Origin: Cinclus cinclus
Lineage: Eukaryota > Chordata > Aves > Passeriformes > Cinclidae
Assembly (NCBI RefSeq): GCF_963662255.1
Contig: NC_085060.1
Span: forward strand, 8,929,630-8,993,629
DNA length: 64,000 nucleotides
Reading direction: 5' to 3'
Made by a program: the position numbers and the translations under genes
In this document: piece after piece, positions 1 to 13,994 of the stretch
Position numbering within the stretch: the first letter of the stretch is position 1
How the letters are laid out: each line of letters begins with the position of its first letter
Notes under the pieces: model-generated
What the model was told of the DNA's origin: nothing
Databases searched by the model: none
What the model saw: only the letters and a program-made list of their open reading frames with translations

Positions 1-3000
1 CCACTCCAGGTGCTGCAATGGTGCTTTTTTGTGCAACACTCAGCTTAGAGAAAGTCTCCTTTGGTGGTCTGTGCACAGCCCTGGAACGGTCCTGTGCCCT
101 GTGCTGAGCTTTCAATATGCTGGAGCCACAGCTAGTCCCTGCAGGAAAACTGTGCCTCGTAGCATAAATATGCTCATCTAAAATGGGGGGCCTAACTCCT
201 GTTGTATTTTCTCATGTTGTATTCCTAGGCCACAGGTGTAAAATGGAGTTGTCCTTATTTATCCCCAGCCCAGCATCCACACAGCAGATTTTCTACCAGT
301 TCCCTGTTGCTTTCCCTGCTGTGGTGCAGCTGGTACTGAGGAGTTAAAAATGGCAGTTCCTTTGTCCTTCTGGCAGCTTTTGTAGAGCTGAAATTGGTCT
401 TGATTGTGTGTGTATTTCTGGGAAGTGCCAAGAGCTGTAGGTGTTGTGATGGAAGGGTAGAAGGGCTCACCTCTACCAGTGTTGGAGTTCAGGGGTACTA
501 TTGGTGCCCATCACTATAGAGCGAGATGTCTTGAAAGTTGTTACATAGCAAGATGTCTAAATTGGGAACATGTGTCACTCCATCACATCGCCAGTTCCAA
601 AAATTCATTGTCTGGGAGATGAAGAACTTACTGTGGTGTTGGAGAGGGCAACTCAACTCAGCTGTGGCTTCCACTACACCCCCCCCCCCCCTGAAACACA
701 GGATCAAAATGTTGGCAAGGAGGAGTTAGACCAAAGGCATGGGTTTGAATCTGAGTGTGGCAGTGATTCATTTAGTCTTTCTGAGCCCCCAGAGGCCTGC
801 CTGACAGTATTTCACAGCCTTTGCTCTGCAGCAGCATCTGCACAGCTCTGTTTCTCACAAATCTATGTCCTTGAAACCAGTAGCACTGTGTGGGCACTGG
901 TTTCAGCTTACAGACTGTCTGCAAGACCAACGCCTCATGCTGTATGGTGGTTTTTTTTATTGGTAGCAAAAATATTCTGTTTGTAGAACCCCCTGTTGGA
1001 ATTAAACAAACTGCTTTGAGGAAAAAAAGTATAACAAAGCTTCACACCAAGCTGGGGTTGCTGGTGTCAATGATATTCACAATTTCAGTTGAAATAGCAA
1101 AGTCCTTCTCAAGTTGAAGTCAACTGTGTAAGTATTGTTTGCAAAAAGTAGTAGTTCTTTTTCTCATCTTCTTCATTCCTTCAGTGTAGAAACATCTACA
1201 CGGATTTATTCCAAATTTGGTAGAAATAAGTATTTCCCCAACCCAAAGCACTTGTGCCAAGTTACAGTCAGGAGGAATTTCTAAGGCTGATGTGTAAGCT
1301 TGGGGAGGCTGGAGCTTAGAATTGAGCAGCTGCCTGGCCATGGACAGCCTGTGGTTCCGTGGGGTCTGCTTCTGGTCAGCAGCAGCCCTGCAGGAGCTCT
1401 GGAGCTGGGGCACTGCAGATATGCTCTGAGGCTGAACCCTGGACTCTTGCTGGATCCCAGGTGATGGGAAATTAATGCAGTTATTTCCTTTGTAGTAGCA
1501 CTGCGTGTCTGAGAACCAGCCAGCATCGTGGTGCCATTTTACCCTTACTTCACACAGATGTGAGAAAGTGTCTGGAGTCTGGTGAAGATTCTTGTCCTCA
1601 GGGCCTCTGAGCAATTAACTCACTGCTGGGGATCTGGGACTGTTGGACTGATGAGAAGCCAAAACAATAGCATTAAAAAGCCTCTTTCCTTTTGAGTTGG
1701 GTTCTTGGGAGCCACTGGGCTCTTTTAGGAGCAGAAAGTTTCATTCCACCAAGCCAGGCTGCTGAAGTTTGGAAGTGGGGTGTTTTTCCTGTCCCACTGC
1801 CTTTAGCCCATCACTACTTGAATTTAATTATTTACCTTTTGTTTAACTCTGATCTCCTTGGAGCAGATAAGAGAGAAGCCTGTTCCCATGGCACATGTTG
1901 AACAGCCCCTTTTAAGCTGCAGTCAAGCTCTGCAGCCCTCTCCCCAGTGAAGCTGTTATCCCCATCAGGAAGGCAGGCAGAATAAATCTTGAAAATCTCA
2001 GGCTGCTCTACAGCTACCTGGCATGCTGGGGAGCCTGGCTGGGGATTCAAAACCAGCCCCTGCAGTGGGTCACGGTGTTTGCCTTTTGCAGTGGTACTTG
2101 GACTGTCCAGTGATTCCACCTGTATGTTTGCAAAAGCCTTTTAAAGAATCCCCAGGGGAGTATCCTGGATGCATCAGGGGCTGGTCCCGGCGGTTCCCCC
2201 TTGAGCCTTGGGTGAGTGGTATGGAATAGCTGCATCCCTGTGGACCTGGCTGTGGGGTTACAGCTGTGCTGCACGAGACCCTGCTAACAGGGGCAGGTAC
2301 CTAGAGTCCTCTGATGTGCCCCTTTTGGAAAGCAAATTTAATTACACCGAGACTGAGAACTCTGTGTCCAGCCTTGACAACTGCCTGGGACAGGCTGGGT
2401 GGTCCTATGCCTTTGCTGGCTGTAGGAGCTGCTATTAATGATCTGTCATGGAGTAGCTCTGTGGCCTTCTGGTCTGGCCTTTTTTTAATAGGCTTTGAAT
2501 AGCACAAAAGAATTTGTTCCTCAAAAAAAAGTCACCATTTTTGCATAAAGTTATGTTAAGTATTTCATATCTTCTGTATGCCTCTTGTTTCTTGAGGAAG
2601 ACATTCAAAAAGAAAGGGGGGAGAGAAAAAAACCTTATTTTTCAAGAACTATTTAATCTTAATGACAACATTTGTTGCTAGCTTTCTTATTTAGCAGTGT
2701 ACTGATATTTATCTTCTTATGTCTACTTGCAAATGCTATTAAAGTAAGGCACAGTTTATATATGTTTTTTAAGTGATGACTTCAGTTGATTTGTAGGGAT
2801 AGCATCAGTGGTCTCTTGCTTTTTAGAAGCCACTGACATGGCCAGTGCTTATATTTATTGCAGGAGGGAAGGAATCGGTGATGCAACACACATCACTTTT
2901 GACAAATGAAAGCATGATGGGGGAAAATAGTTTCTTCCTCCTGTGACTGCCAGTGCTCAGCATCTCAGGGTACCTGCATGTTGTGGATCGGAGGTGCTGC

Positions 3001-3490
3001 CTTACAGAGCTGTCCTCTTCAAGTTTTATCTAGTGCAGCTGGGGAGATGGTGGAGAAAGTTTTGTTTCTTGCTGTCTGGTTGTCAGGGCCAATTAAGTGA
3101 TCTGGTGTTGGGAAGGAGGGGAAAAGCAACCCACGCAAAGAAACAGGGAATTTTTGTTGTCGTTTCTGGAATTGTTGCCACTAGCTTCTGAAAGTATTGG
3201 TATTTGTGTTAGACTGTTTGGGGTTTTTTCTTACAACAATCATTTTAACATCAGGAAGCCTTACTTTTCAGTTTAGCTTGATAGTATTCAGTTAGTGTTA
3301 CTGCAGGAGAAGTCATGTTGCTCTTCTCTTCACCTACTATAGAAAAATCACAAAAGAGGCACAGTAGCTACCAAGCCACCTCCGCCTTGATGATTGTGTT
3401 GTTCCAGTAACCCAAACAATCCTTAATTAAATTTCTCTGGCTGCCCTGGGTGTTACATTCACTGAAATGCTGTTCCATTATATTTTTTAG
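1..3490 (+). other. MBNL3: MBNL3 intron (3' part), upstream of the first exon in the window
   Basis: No exon of MBNL3 or another gene is recognisable in this stretch. Neither the exon for finger 1 nor the family's [12 protein letters not shown] finger-1 start is found, so the window opens inside a large intron. It ends in a T-rich tract and the acceptor tattttttag. It contains a short C homopolymer near 679-690. The open frames, up to 164 codons on the minus strand at 1120-1614, match nothing I know and look like chance frames. Confidence 0.7.
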
Positions 3491-3655
3491 GGCCGGTGTA
3501 CCCGAGAGAACTGCAAATATCTTCACCCTCCCCCACATTTAAAAACACAACTTGAAATAAATGGACGCAACAACCTGATCCAGCAGAAGACGGCCGCAGC
3601 CATGTTTGCTCAGCAGATGCAGTTCATGCTACCGGGCGCGCAGCTACAGCCAATT
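3491..3655 (+). CDS. MBNL3: MBNL3 coding exon: end of CCCH finger 2 and start of linker
   Basis: This is a 165-nt, phase 0/0 exon of 55 codons. It opens with [18 protein letters not shown], which supplies the second and third cysteines and the histidine of zinc finger 2; the first cysteine is in the previous exon, outside the window. It continues with the family-invariant [15 protein letters not shown] and [13 protein letters not shown], ending GAQLQPI. The acceptor is tttttag and the donor GTGAGT. The PPPHL and MFAQQMQ wording fits MBNL3 or MBNL1 better than MBNL2. The open frame runs past the donor to 3799, but that part has no family similarity and is intron. Confidence 0.95.
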
Positions 3656-6600
3656 GTGAGTTACAGCATGGACCCATCGGGCTCACACTGCTCCCTCTTC
3701 CTCCCCTGCTTGTTCATGCAAGCCCCAGCCCTGTGCCTGGGCTCAGGCCATTGGCTGTGCCGCACAGAACTGAGCAGAATCTTCCAGAGGGGTGTCTGAT
3801 GCTACCTTTGCATCTCCTTGCAAGCTGTGTCTCTCTTTTCCTCTGATAACTGAGGAGCTATGAGATTCCGGGCTTCAAGTGAAATGGTCTTATCACCAGG
3901 TGCTTATTTGACCAGTTGGTTGATGTACATCCCAGAAGTTCTGAGTGGTTCAATTCCAATGGATCCTGTTTTGGAAAGTTGTTTTACACTGAGATGGTGC
4001 TGACTCTCTTGGACTAGATGTGTTGCACTGTTGGACTAAAACTGGGGAAGAAGAATCCTACCTAGACTTTAATCCTTTTTAATGTCTGGAAGTGAGAGCC
4101 ATTTCACTGCAGTTGTCCCAGCAGAGAGCTGTGCTAATGTCACAGCCCTGTCACTTGTTTTTCACAGTAATGCTGATTTAGAATAAGAGCAGGAAAGATT
4201 TGCTTCTCTTCAGATAGGAAGGGAAGCCTGTGGGAGATAGGTGTTTGCAGAGCAGGTAGTTCAGAGAAACCTTCACTGCCTGTCCTTGCTTTTGCTTGTC
4301 AGTTAAAACAGGTTTCAGGCTGGAGAACCCTGTTATGCCAGGGAGAGGATGGCTTGTGTCTTCTGGTTGGTGTATCTGGGAGGGGATGACATTTGTCAGC
4401 TGAGTTTTAGTCTGTCACAATGTATATTTTAAGAGCTGTCAGAGGTCTTGAAGCAGCTCTTCAGTGCTGATGTGAATAAGCTGCACTGAGAGTTAATTAG
4501 GAGTTCTCAGTTTAAAGTTGGGGCTGAGTATCTTTCCTGAGGCAATGAGCGCTTAGTGTGCTGTAGTTGGGTGAGGCTTCTTGTGCTATGCCACATGGGA
4601 GGACTGGCCAGGTCCTTTGGACAAGCTCTTCTAGCCTGAAGGTGTCAAGTCTGTGAATCAGCCTGAATTTGGCCTCCTGGTGTCCCACCTACAGTGTATG
4701 GCCTCCCTGCCCTTGTGGGACCCAGCATCTTTCATCCCAGCTTTGAAAAGCTCAGGTGTTTCTGGTTTATTCTCACCAGAGATATGATGGTTTAGGACAA
4801 ATTTGGGAGGAAGATTTTGAATGGGTGAAGGATGAAGGATTCCTCCTCATTGGAGGCTATTATGATGTTTGGTGTAAGAACCTGTGATGGAGGTTTCCCT
4901 GTTTCATCAGGGAATGCTGCCCAATGTTCATTCATGATGGTGGTCTGCCACCAGACTGGACTTTTTCCTCAGTCTGGCATATTCCTCCTGTCTTTTGGGG
5001 GCTTTTCCATGTTTGTCATCACTCTGATCATCCTGTGTGTCTGCTAGTAGCTTTATCTTTGCCCTGCCCTATAAGCTAGGAAAATCTCTTATCTGCTGCA
5101 GTCTTGAACTTCTTTTTTTTTTGTGCAGCTTGAAAGTATGTCCACATCAGAAGGAAATCCTGAATTCTCACAAAATAATGGCATTGGTTTCCAAGCCCTG
5201 TACCCAAAGCAAACCCTTCCTATTTTGAGTTTTCCTCTGTGGGGAATTCACAGTGGATGCTCTTTGACTGGCTATTCAAAGCATGTTTGGGATTTCCTCT
5301 TTGGAAAGTTCCCATCTTCCCACTTTGCAATCTTGCTGGTCCAGTATGCTTCTAAATTTTACTTCTGCCTTTTAAATTGCCTCTGAGATTGAATGTGTTG
5401 GTTTGTCTGGTTAGTGCTGTCATTTCAGAGGTAACCTTATCTGATCAGAAAGGCCCCTGGTTTCTAAATTGTGCCATAAGGGAGACATGGGCAAAGAAGA
5501 AAAATAAAAATTTGTTCTGCAGTGACTGCTCCCTTCATGCTTTCCCACACTTCACTCAGACTAAACAACCTCTTGGTCTGATTCCTGCTGCCCGACTTGC
5601 TCCACACCAATTTCAGGACAAACAAGAGATTGCTCTTTCAACTGCCTTTGATTTCCCAAAGATGCTGTCAGTGGAAGCTGGCTTTGAGAATTCTTTTCTT
5701 TCTAAATGAGAAGGGTGGGGCCTCCTTCTGGGTACACATGAAATTCGTCAAAGCAGAAAGTATTGTATCTGATACAGCAGCAGAACAAATCCCATGTGAT
5801 CCGAAAACTGATCAACGGGATGCCTGCTTAATTGGGATGCTTGCCAGAGATGAGATTTGAAACAGCATGCTTAATATAAGCTCCAAACAATAGCTGAATG
5901 CTTAGACATTTTAAAGTGCAGATTCACCAGAAAAGCTACTGAGTTAAAAAAAACCAAAAACCCCCCCACCAAATCCATACCAAACAGCACTCGACACAGC
6001 AGCTTTTCACCAGGCTTCCTGAAATGGCATCTGTCTGCGAGCTGGGCTCTGGCATTGATAGGAAGAGCTACTTTGGTCAATGTTATATCTGGTTCCTCAG
6101 ATATGGTCACTTTGCATCCTGTGTGTGCCAGTGCAAGACCACCTGAAAAGTGCTGCACCTTGTGTCTAGTTCCCCTGCTCCATCCTGCTTTATCCCTTCG
6201 CAGCAGTGTGGGATAGACTTTTGGAGCTGACCATGGAGGTGCTTCATCCCAGGGTCCAAGTGATGTGGAGCAGGGCACTGGTTTGTGTGGTGCTTCCCCA
6301 TTAGTGCCTGAACGAGCCTTGGGAGCACGGCAGTGGTGACACACCTGCCACCACTCCTGCCCTGCAGCTGCCTCTGCTGCTGCCTAGGGGGGCTGTTTCC
6401 TCTCTTTGTTTTCAGGCTCTTCATCTTTTCTTTATGTCAAGGTCTTCGTAGACAAAACTCTTGATGGTTCTGAGACACCCATGCCCCTGAAGACAGCCCA
6501 GACTTAACCCAGCCCTTTGTCTCCTCCTGGGGCAGCAGGATCCTGCTGCCACTCCTTGGTTGCTGATGGAGGGGTTAAAGCAGAGGGTGAGCAACTTGCT

Positions 6601-9600
6601 TGGCCAGTGATGCATGGAGCAAGTGCTGGCACCAATTTCAACAGGTGCTTTGCACAGGCATTTGTTCCATGCAGCAAAAACCTGATTTGTATCTCAGCCT
6701 CTAGTCTAAGGCACGCTAGGAATGAATAAACGCATGTACCCTGGCCCACCCAGGAGCTGGTATCTGCCAAGAGACAATGCTGTGGGGTGTTAACACCTGT
6801 CTTTTACACTGCAGCAGCCCACAAATGAGAGATCCTTTGAGCTAGGAATGTATCTTTGCAGTCTGGTTGGGGAAATTCGCTGGTGGTAGGAAGCTGGGTG
6901 CTGTGGCCCATTAGATTCACTCCAGCATGTCCAGCCTTCATGTTGGAGGATGGTTTTGCAGCCAGCCAGCCAGCCAGCCCCATGCAGTTACATTGGAGGG
7001 GTACGCAGATTTCTGGGTTTTCTGACAGCATCAAGTAATTTTAATTTTTAATATCAAGGTTTTCAATCTTGTCAGTACGAGGTCTTTAGCTTCAGTTTCT
7101 ATCACCAGACTGTAAGCAGCCATTGTTTTTTGTGTGCTTTCCATATATAGCTGCTTGGCAGTGACCTGTCTCCCCTCCTTCAGGCTATCAACACCTCTTT
7201 ATTTACAGTGGGCCTCTCATTTTCAGGCTTTCCCTTTTTTAGGGTCTGAGGTAACTCAGAATCAACACTTCCTGGCTGAGACAGTGCCTGTGTTTGACAA
7301 AACACCAACCTCTCCTCTGCCTTCCTCTTCACACCCACTCTGTGTTTCTTCTCTAACTTTAGCACAATTTTTGCTAGCCAAATTGAATACAACTTCTAGA
7401 TTGTTAACAAAATCAGCTGTTGGGGGTTCTGTTGTCACCTGTGGTGACAAATGTCCCTCCCTGGGAGGTTCCTTCTTTCTGCTCACACCTTCAACCCAAC
7501 AGCTTCCATGCTTGAGGTCTGTGAGGAGCTCAGAGCTGTCAAAGTCCTTGGCAACCCTCCCCCCCGATACGGGTTCTCACAACAGCCATTTTGGCTTTTT
7601 AAAATTATTACTATTCTTAAAAGCATTTTAATACTCAGTAAACCAGTCTTGTGAGCTGCTACCTCAGCCCTTTGCTGCTGCACAGCAACCTGTTTCCCTA
7701 TGCACAGGAGTTACCGGTAGAGTGTCTATGCTGTGATTTACAGAAGTTAATTTGCAAGGAAACCTGTCTCTGTATTTCCTGTATTAGCAAGAGCTTTAAG
7801 GGGGGCAGCAGGAGTAAGTGCTGATACTTTCAATCTCTCTCTTTTGCCCTAGAACACATCAGCAATTAAGTTGAGAGTTTGGTTTTTTAGTGTATAGCCA
7901 TAACATTGCTCTGTCAGATCTGCTCTCCCTCCCTGCCTCTATCCACCCACAGCTTTATATCAAGACCATGATGCCATTTGGTCTGGGGTATCCCTTGGGT
8001 CAGTTGGGGTCAGCTGTCCTTGGTCCCCTCCCAACTCCTTGTGCTGCCCCCCATAGTCAACTCCCTGGGTGTGTGGGGTGAGAGGCAGAAAAGCCCTTGA
8101 CCCTCTGCAAACATTGCTCAGAAGCAACAAAAACATCCCTGAATTATCTACACTGTTTCCAGTACAAATTAAAACCACAGCCCTACACCAGCTACTGTGG
8201 AGAAAATTAACTGTATCCCAGCCAAAAGCAGCACAGCTGTCACAAGAGGTGGACAGGAGGCATGTTGAGGAGAGCAGTGCTGTTTGGAGTAAAAATTAAA
8301 TTTGGGTTCTGGCTGCAAGGAGGAAATTTGCTCACGTTCCCTGAGGACATGGGGGACCTGCACAGACGTAGAGGAAGGAATTGGCTGGCAGCATCGCTAT
8401 TACTGGTACTGATGCATGAGCCAGACTGGATTTCCCAATCCAAGACAGGCAGCCGGGTCTGGCAGTGAGCACAGCCCATCTTTTCCCCTCATCAGCCACA
8501 ATAAATACAGAGCTCCCTGGTGCCAGCTCACAAAGGCGCAGTTCTCAGAGTGCTGCACACACTCCAGACTTAAAACCCCAGCTCTTGTAGGTTTAATATG
8601 TCAAGTGAGGTCTGCTTGTTCCCTGGCTGCTCACCCGCTTGGCTGCGAGCTCAGCCCCAGCCTGCGGGCAGGGTGTGGAGCACAACTGGCACTTCCAATC
8701 AGGGAAGCAGGCACATGGTGCAGGCGGGCAGAAAGAATGCTTGTGAAACCTTGGGAACGCAGCAGCAGATGTCAGGGCACAGAAAGGGGTGAACAGACAA
8801 CAGTAGCAATAAAAACTCATCCTGTTCCTACAAGCATCACTCTGCAGGTCTCCAGGATCACAAGTGGATTGTGCTACTTAGTTGTTCCTCATGCACATCT
8901 TTTCTCATTCAGCTTGGTCTTGGATCCCTTAGCCCTTGCTGGTTGCTCCCAGTGAGAAGAGGGACTGCTTTTGAGGGAGGTGGGGATTGTGCTTCAGGGA
9001 GCAGGTCTTGCTTCCACCTTTGTAGTAGCTTTGGTGAAGAGGGTGGTGTATCATCTCTTAGTGAATGTTTCAGGTGAATTCAGTCAGTGCAAGGTGTTGC
9101 AAGCCCCCAGCATTCCCAATCTGCACAAATCGTTCCTGCAGCAGTGGGAGGAACATCTTCCTTTTTGTCTCAGAAACCAGCGATGTCCTTGGCCTGGCTG
9201 TTGGGATTTTGGAGCAATATTTGTGCCATACCTCCTCAGTCAGGATATTCTGCTGTATTACTTGCTGAAAAGCATAGGGTAGGTTTGCCCACACATTTGT
9301 GCAAGCCACATGTACTGCAAAGTTTGGGCTACTATGGGTACCTAAAACAAATGCTGGCAACAGGTCAGGCCCGACTATAACCTGTGCAAAGTGGCCAGGT
9401 GGGCAAAGCGCCTTAAAATAGCATTTATAGTGCAAATGGAGACAGAAGTTCAGCAGATACCACTGTAATTACTGGTACTCACACAAAAGAAAACAGTCTA
9501 ATGATGCTGCCTTCTCACTAAAGTGTTCAGGGAGTCACAGCTTTGGAAATCCTAAAGAGCTTTTTTAGCTGAAAAAGGTGTAAAATGTCTGTGGATTGGG

Positions 9601-11434
9601 AGATCTTTGGCCTTAGTGGCTGAAGTCTCCCAACGGCTGAAGCAGTGCTTGACTAAGGCTTGCAGTAGGGAAAATAGGAAATCCCTCCCGGAAGGAGAAT
9701 TACTTGGTTCTGCTACACTTAAAGCATCCAACACCACTGATGCAGGAAGCTGTCTCCTCACTGAGGAGCAGATGGCATATATTCTGTCAACAATTCCCTT
9801 TCCCATCAGCTTGGGAGCTGCTTGCTGTCACTGGCCTTAGGAAGAGGCATTGTTAAGCTAAAGCTGGGTTAGGACAGTTGGCTGGTGTTACTGAGGGTTA
9901 ACTTCTTCCACATAGCAACAAGTAAAGTATGAAAGTACCAGGAAGAAGATGCTGTTGAGAAATACACTGTCATATGTGGTTTCTCTTAGAATTTCACAGG
10001 AGTAGAAGTACCAAAACAAAAGAAAAGAGGGAATGATGTGTGTGGCCAAAAAACCTGCCCCAGGCCATTGTGTAAGCGCACTTGTATTTATTGCCAAGTA
10101 GAGGCTGTAGCTCCCAAAGATGGCATCACAGACACCTGCCAGCTTTAACTGGAATCCAGAGTTCACAGTGGAGTAGGTGACAGGAGGGAAAATAAAAATG
10201 GTTGCAGGTTTCAGGCTGCTTTCCCTGGTGGGTACTTGAGCCCCCGCTACAGGAGCAGGAGTGCTGCCATGCATGCTCTCATCTTCAGTAGGGGCAGGTG
10301 GAGTTTTTCATCAGCTGGAATTAGCTTAATTCCCAAGAATACTTTGGATCGTGGTGCTTTAAAACCTCACAAACTCCTTGGTGGTAGGGGCTAGTCCCAG
10401 AATTTAAACTGAGCATCTGCTTAGGAGCCTTGTGCTTACCTTCTGCCAGCACAGCAGCTCCTTTTCCAGATGAGTGCTGCTGGAGTCGATCAGGGAAGTG
10501 CTTCTGGCCCCCAGTACTGAAGCTCTGCTACACTCAGACGACCTGCCTAACACCATGTAGGGACCTGAGGTGGTCAAGGTCTTCATGGCCTGTTGTTCTG
10601 GCCCAAAGAGAACATGGCTTCTTGTAGCACAGGTGGGGTCCTGGACATCTCACTAGTCCACCTGTGCCATCTCACCTGGTACACTCTCTCATTGCTATTC
10701 CAAGCCCAAGACTCGCCTGCTCTTTGCCAAAGCCATGAGATCTGGCATGTTGTGACATTAATGAGTTTGGTATCCTCTTGCTGCCATTCACATGGAGCAC
10801 AGGCTTAGATCCTTCTGCAAAATGGTTTTTGCTTGGAGCCTGTTAACACTCTGAAACCAACCCCAGATGTGCAGGGTGCCTGACCAACCGAGTGTACTGC
10901 AGCAGGGATACCTGACCTGACTGAATGATGCCTTTGGTCTAACCTGAGGACCACTGGCCATGCTAACATGGAGCTCAGGGCAGGGTGATGGTGGATGTAG
11001 CAGTGCAGCTAATGGGGTTACCTGCTTCCAGGCCCTGAAGCTGCAGTTTACCTTGGAGTCTCTCTACAGCATTGCGGCATAGGCATAAAGAAGATGAGAC
11101 ATTTATTTGGGAATGAGAAGTCTGTTTAATTTGGGCCTGCCCTAATTGCTGGCATGAAATCCTTAATTGTGTCATTAAACTATAAAGATCATCAATATGC
11201 TTTGATCTGAGAAATAAAGATGCCTTGTATTCAGGATGAGTCACAAATCTGTGAGTCAGGAGAAGCGAATGGATCGCAAATAATTGGCAATAACTGAATA
11301 GATTGGAGAGCACAGCATTTTGATGTGGCTAATCAAATTGTCTAAAAGGATTGAAGTGCCATGCAAAGCTTTGATGGGAAATCCAAGACAGAGCTTTTTA
11401 ACTAATACTTTGTTTTTTCTCTTTCTGTACACAG
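3656..11434 (+). other. MBNL3: MBNL3 intron (7.8 kb)
   Basis: Large intron between the finger-2 exon and the linker exon, bounded by GTGAGT and ctgtacacag. I see no further exon. Contents include a short CCAG tetranucleotide run near 6959-6979. Frames of 60-180 codons occur on both strands (for example 7134-7631 and 8416-8955) but none resembles a known protein. Confidence 0.8.
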
Positions 11435-11635
11435 ACAACATTTCCTGTGACTCCATCGCTTGCAACAAGCCCCACAATGGCTTTTAGTCCCTACCTGAGT
11501 CATGTTTCTCCTGGGATGGGCTTAGTTCCTGCAGAGCTTTTACCAAATACTCCTGTCCTGGTTTCTGGAAATCCTACTGTTACAGTACCGGGAGGCTCTG
11601 CTGGGCAGAAACTGATGCGTACGGATAAACTGGAG
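11435..11635 (+). CDS. MBNL3: MBNL3 coding exon: inter-finger linker
   Basis: This is a 201-nt, phase 0/0 exon of 67 codons encoding the proline-rich linker between finger pairs 1/2 and 3/4. It starts [20 protein letters not shown], passes through [20 protein letters not shown] and ends with the family signature KLMRTDKLE, directly before VCREFQRG of finger 3. The linker lets the two finger pairs bind separated YGCY sites. The [14 protein letters not shown] wording is closest to MBNL3. The acceptor is ctgtacacag; the donor GTATTT is relatively weak, so donor strength may matter for inclusion. Confidence 0.95.
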
Positions 11636-13056
11636 GTATTTGGACATCTGATACAATACTGCTGAGAGGGATGAACAGGACATGTGGTCCCAGCTGTTGC
11701 TCTCTGCTAAAATGACCTGATGCAACATAGTAGAGAGTTCAACTTGCAGCTTTTCTAGCACAGGGCTGCTGCGCTCTGCCAGAGCAGACGCTTTTGCAGG
11801 GCCTTTTCCCAAATCCTTGGAAATCTGGGAAAACTCAGTCTTCTGGTATCAGTGGGTGTTAGAGCAGGGTTAGGATTGTTTTTTTGTATGTGATCTGCCC
11901 TGCTTTAAAACCCTCAAAAAACCAAGTAAATGGTCTGCCCTTAAACTTTGTTGGGTGGGAGATGTTTTGGAGGTAACATGTTTCTGTTTTCTAGAGATGA
12001 GCTTACTGAGCTTTTACAAAAAGCTTTAAGCATTACACTGATGGGAGTGGTGAGTGTGGAGTGTTGGAAAGATGTCTCTCCCTCCCCAGTTGGCTGGACA
12101 TGCTGAGGCTTATTGGTGGAGGAGTTGTAAATGTCTTTTAAACCCTAAGCAGAGACTCTGCAGGAGATAAGGGCTGAGGGCCTGAATTCAGAGGCCCCTG
12201 CAGGTGTAAATTATAACACGGGAAGATAGCAGAGAAGGGTGTAATTTCAAAACACATTGTTTTGTGTTATGTACTTTATCTTGCCTTGCTGACGTCTCAC
12301 CTTTCCCCACACTCAGTGTGATTGTACATTGGTATGTGAGCTACACCACTTGCTATATTATTCAACAACTTTTCTCAGTTCCTCAGACAAGAAACCTTGA
12401 AGACTTTTTGTGAAATCTTTTCCTCTGCCTCTGATACTTTGGTGGTCATAACTTACGAGGATCTGTGAGATCCTAGTACAACTCGTAATTTTGGCAGCAC
12501 CTTCAAACACATCGCTGGGTAATGTGCTGTCACATAATGCCAGGCTCGGGGATTTATTGTGAAGGGCAGGAAGACTATTTATGTGAAAGAGGCATCTCAT
12601 GTTTAAGAAAAAGTACTTGTTGCAAATAGCAGTAACATGTAACATTTAGAATTAAATGTCCTACCCAAGAGTGTGCTCCATAACAAATATATAATCCAGG
12701 TGAGACACAAATGGCAAAGTTATTAACATTTAAGCTTTAGAGGCAGGGAAGGAATCCTGAGCTGCAAAAGTTTTGTCAAAATGACATTGATTTTCTGGGG
12801 TCACTTTCCATTTTGCACAAATTCTGTACTTCAGTTGCATTTGGTAATTTGCCATGTTAATGTTGTGGTTTTTTTCATCCCCTGAAGCAGTTGTGAGTAG
12901 CACCAGTTGTCTCTGTGTCTGTTGATATATGTGCTACCCCAGATGAGCATGGATTTAGAATATACGCATGGTTTAGTGTGGCCAACTGAACTGATACTCT
13001 GTGTTGAAATGAAAAGTACCTTGATGTTCTGCTCAACAATGTGACTTTCTTTTAAG
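11636..13056 (+). other. MBNL3: MBNL3 intron (1.4 kb)
   Basis: Intron between the linker exon and the finger-3/4 exon. The acceptor tttcttttaag is an AAG rather than a CAG/TAG site. No repeat, RNA gene or extra exon is recognisable. Confidence 0.8.
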
Positions 13057-13293
13057 GTTTGTCGAGAGTTTCAGCGTGGAAATTGCACACGTGGTGAGAA
13101 TGATTGCCGCTATGCTCACCCTATAGATATTGCAATGATAGACACAAATGAAAATACTGTTACAGTTTGCATGGATTACATCAAAGGTCGATGCTCTAGG
13201 GAGAAATGCAAGTACTTTCATCCCCCTGCACACCTGCAAGCCAAAATCAAGGCAGCTCAACACCAGGTGAACCAGACAGCTGCAGCTGCAATG
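13057..13293 (+). CDS. MBNL3: MBNL3 coding exon: CCCH zinc fingers 3 and 4
   Basis: This is a 237-nt, phase 0/0 exon of 79 codons carrying two complete CCCH fingers. Finger 3 is [22 protein letters not shown] (spacing C-x7-C-x6-C-x3-H) and finger 4 is [20 protein letters not shown] (C-x7-C-x4-C-x3-H). They are followed by [16 protein letters not shown] and an alanine stretch ending AAAAM. All zinc ligands are present. These fingers recognise GC-containing YGCY RNA. RYAHP favours MBNL3. Between the fingers the text reads [14 protein letters not shown], whereas I recall human MBNL3 as more diverged there. The donor GTAAGT is strong. Confidence 0.97.
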
Positions 13294-13994
13294 GTAAGTA
13301 GAGCTCTTCTCAAGCTGCATTTCCATTGCTAAGAGATTTCATGTGTCATATGTGTCATTTGTGGAAAAATAGAGAGCTTTGTAATTGGCTGACTAGAGAG
13401 CTGAGAGCATGTGCAAGATGCATTCCATCTCTTCATCCTGTCTCTGTGCTCACCACAGCATGAAGCTCTCAGTGGTACAGAACATCTCACCAGGTAGGGA
13501 GGGACACTGTGCCCAGCCCTGTGATTTGCTGACTTGACATTGTGATGTGACATGAATGCAAGTGCAGCAGCACCCAACACCTTCCCTGGCTGAGTCATAA
13601 GGATCAGTTCAGCTTCCTCAATACACAGTATATCATTTTTGGGGAGATCCTGGCCTGTTCTCTGCAAAAAGCAGATGATATCAGTTGTGTGAGCTTAGCA
13701 AACTTATATCCAATACCTTTGCAAAGACTTAGTGAAATTACAAGACACAAAACAAGGGTGACTTCCTGACACATTTGATGCTTTGGACCTGGTAGAGATG
13801 GTCCCACCTGTAGAATTTTAAGTTGAATTTTGGCTACTTATATCTACAGTTCTGAACATGAGTCAAGGAAGACTTGGCAGGTGACTCCTAGCTGGTATAT
13901 ATGTTTGCCATTCTGTTGAGCTTGGTTTAATGGGACCTGTTAATTCCAGAGATAAGAGAGCTGGGGAGGGAAGAAGAGGCCCAGGGTATCCTAA

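Noticed and set aside
3656..3799. Extension of the finger-2 exon past 3655
   Set aside because: A strong GTGAGT donor follows codon 55 and similarity to MBNL stops exactly there.
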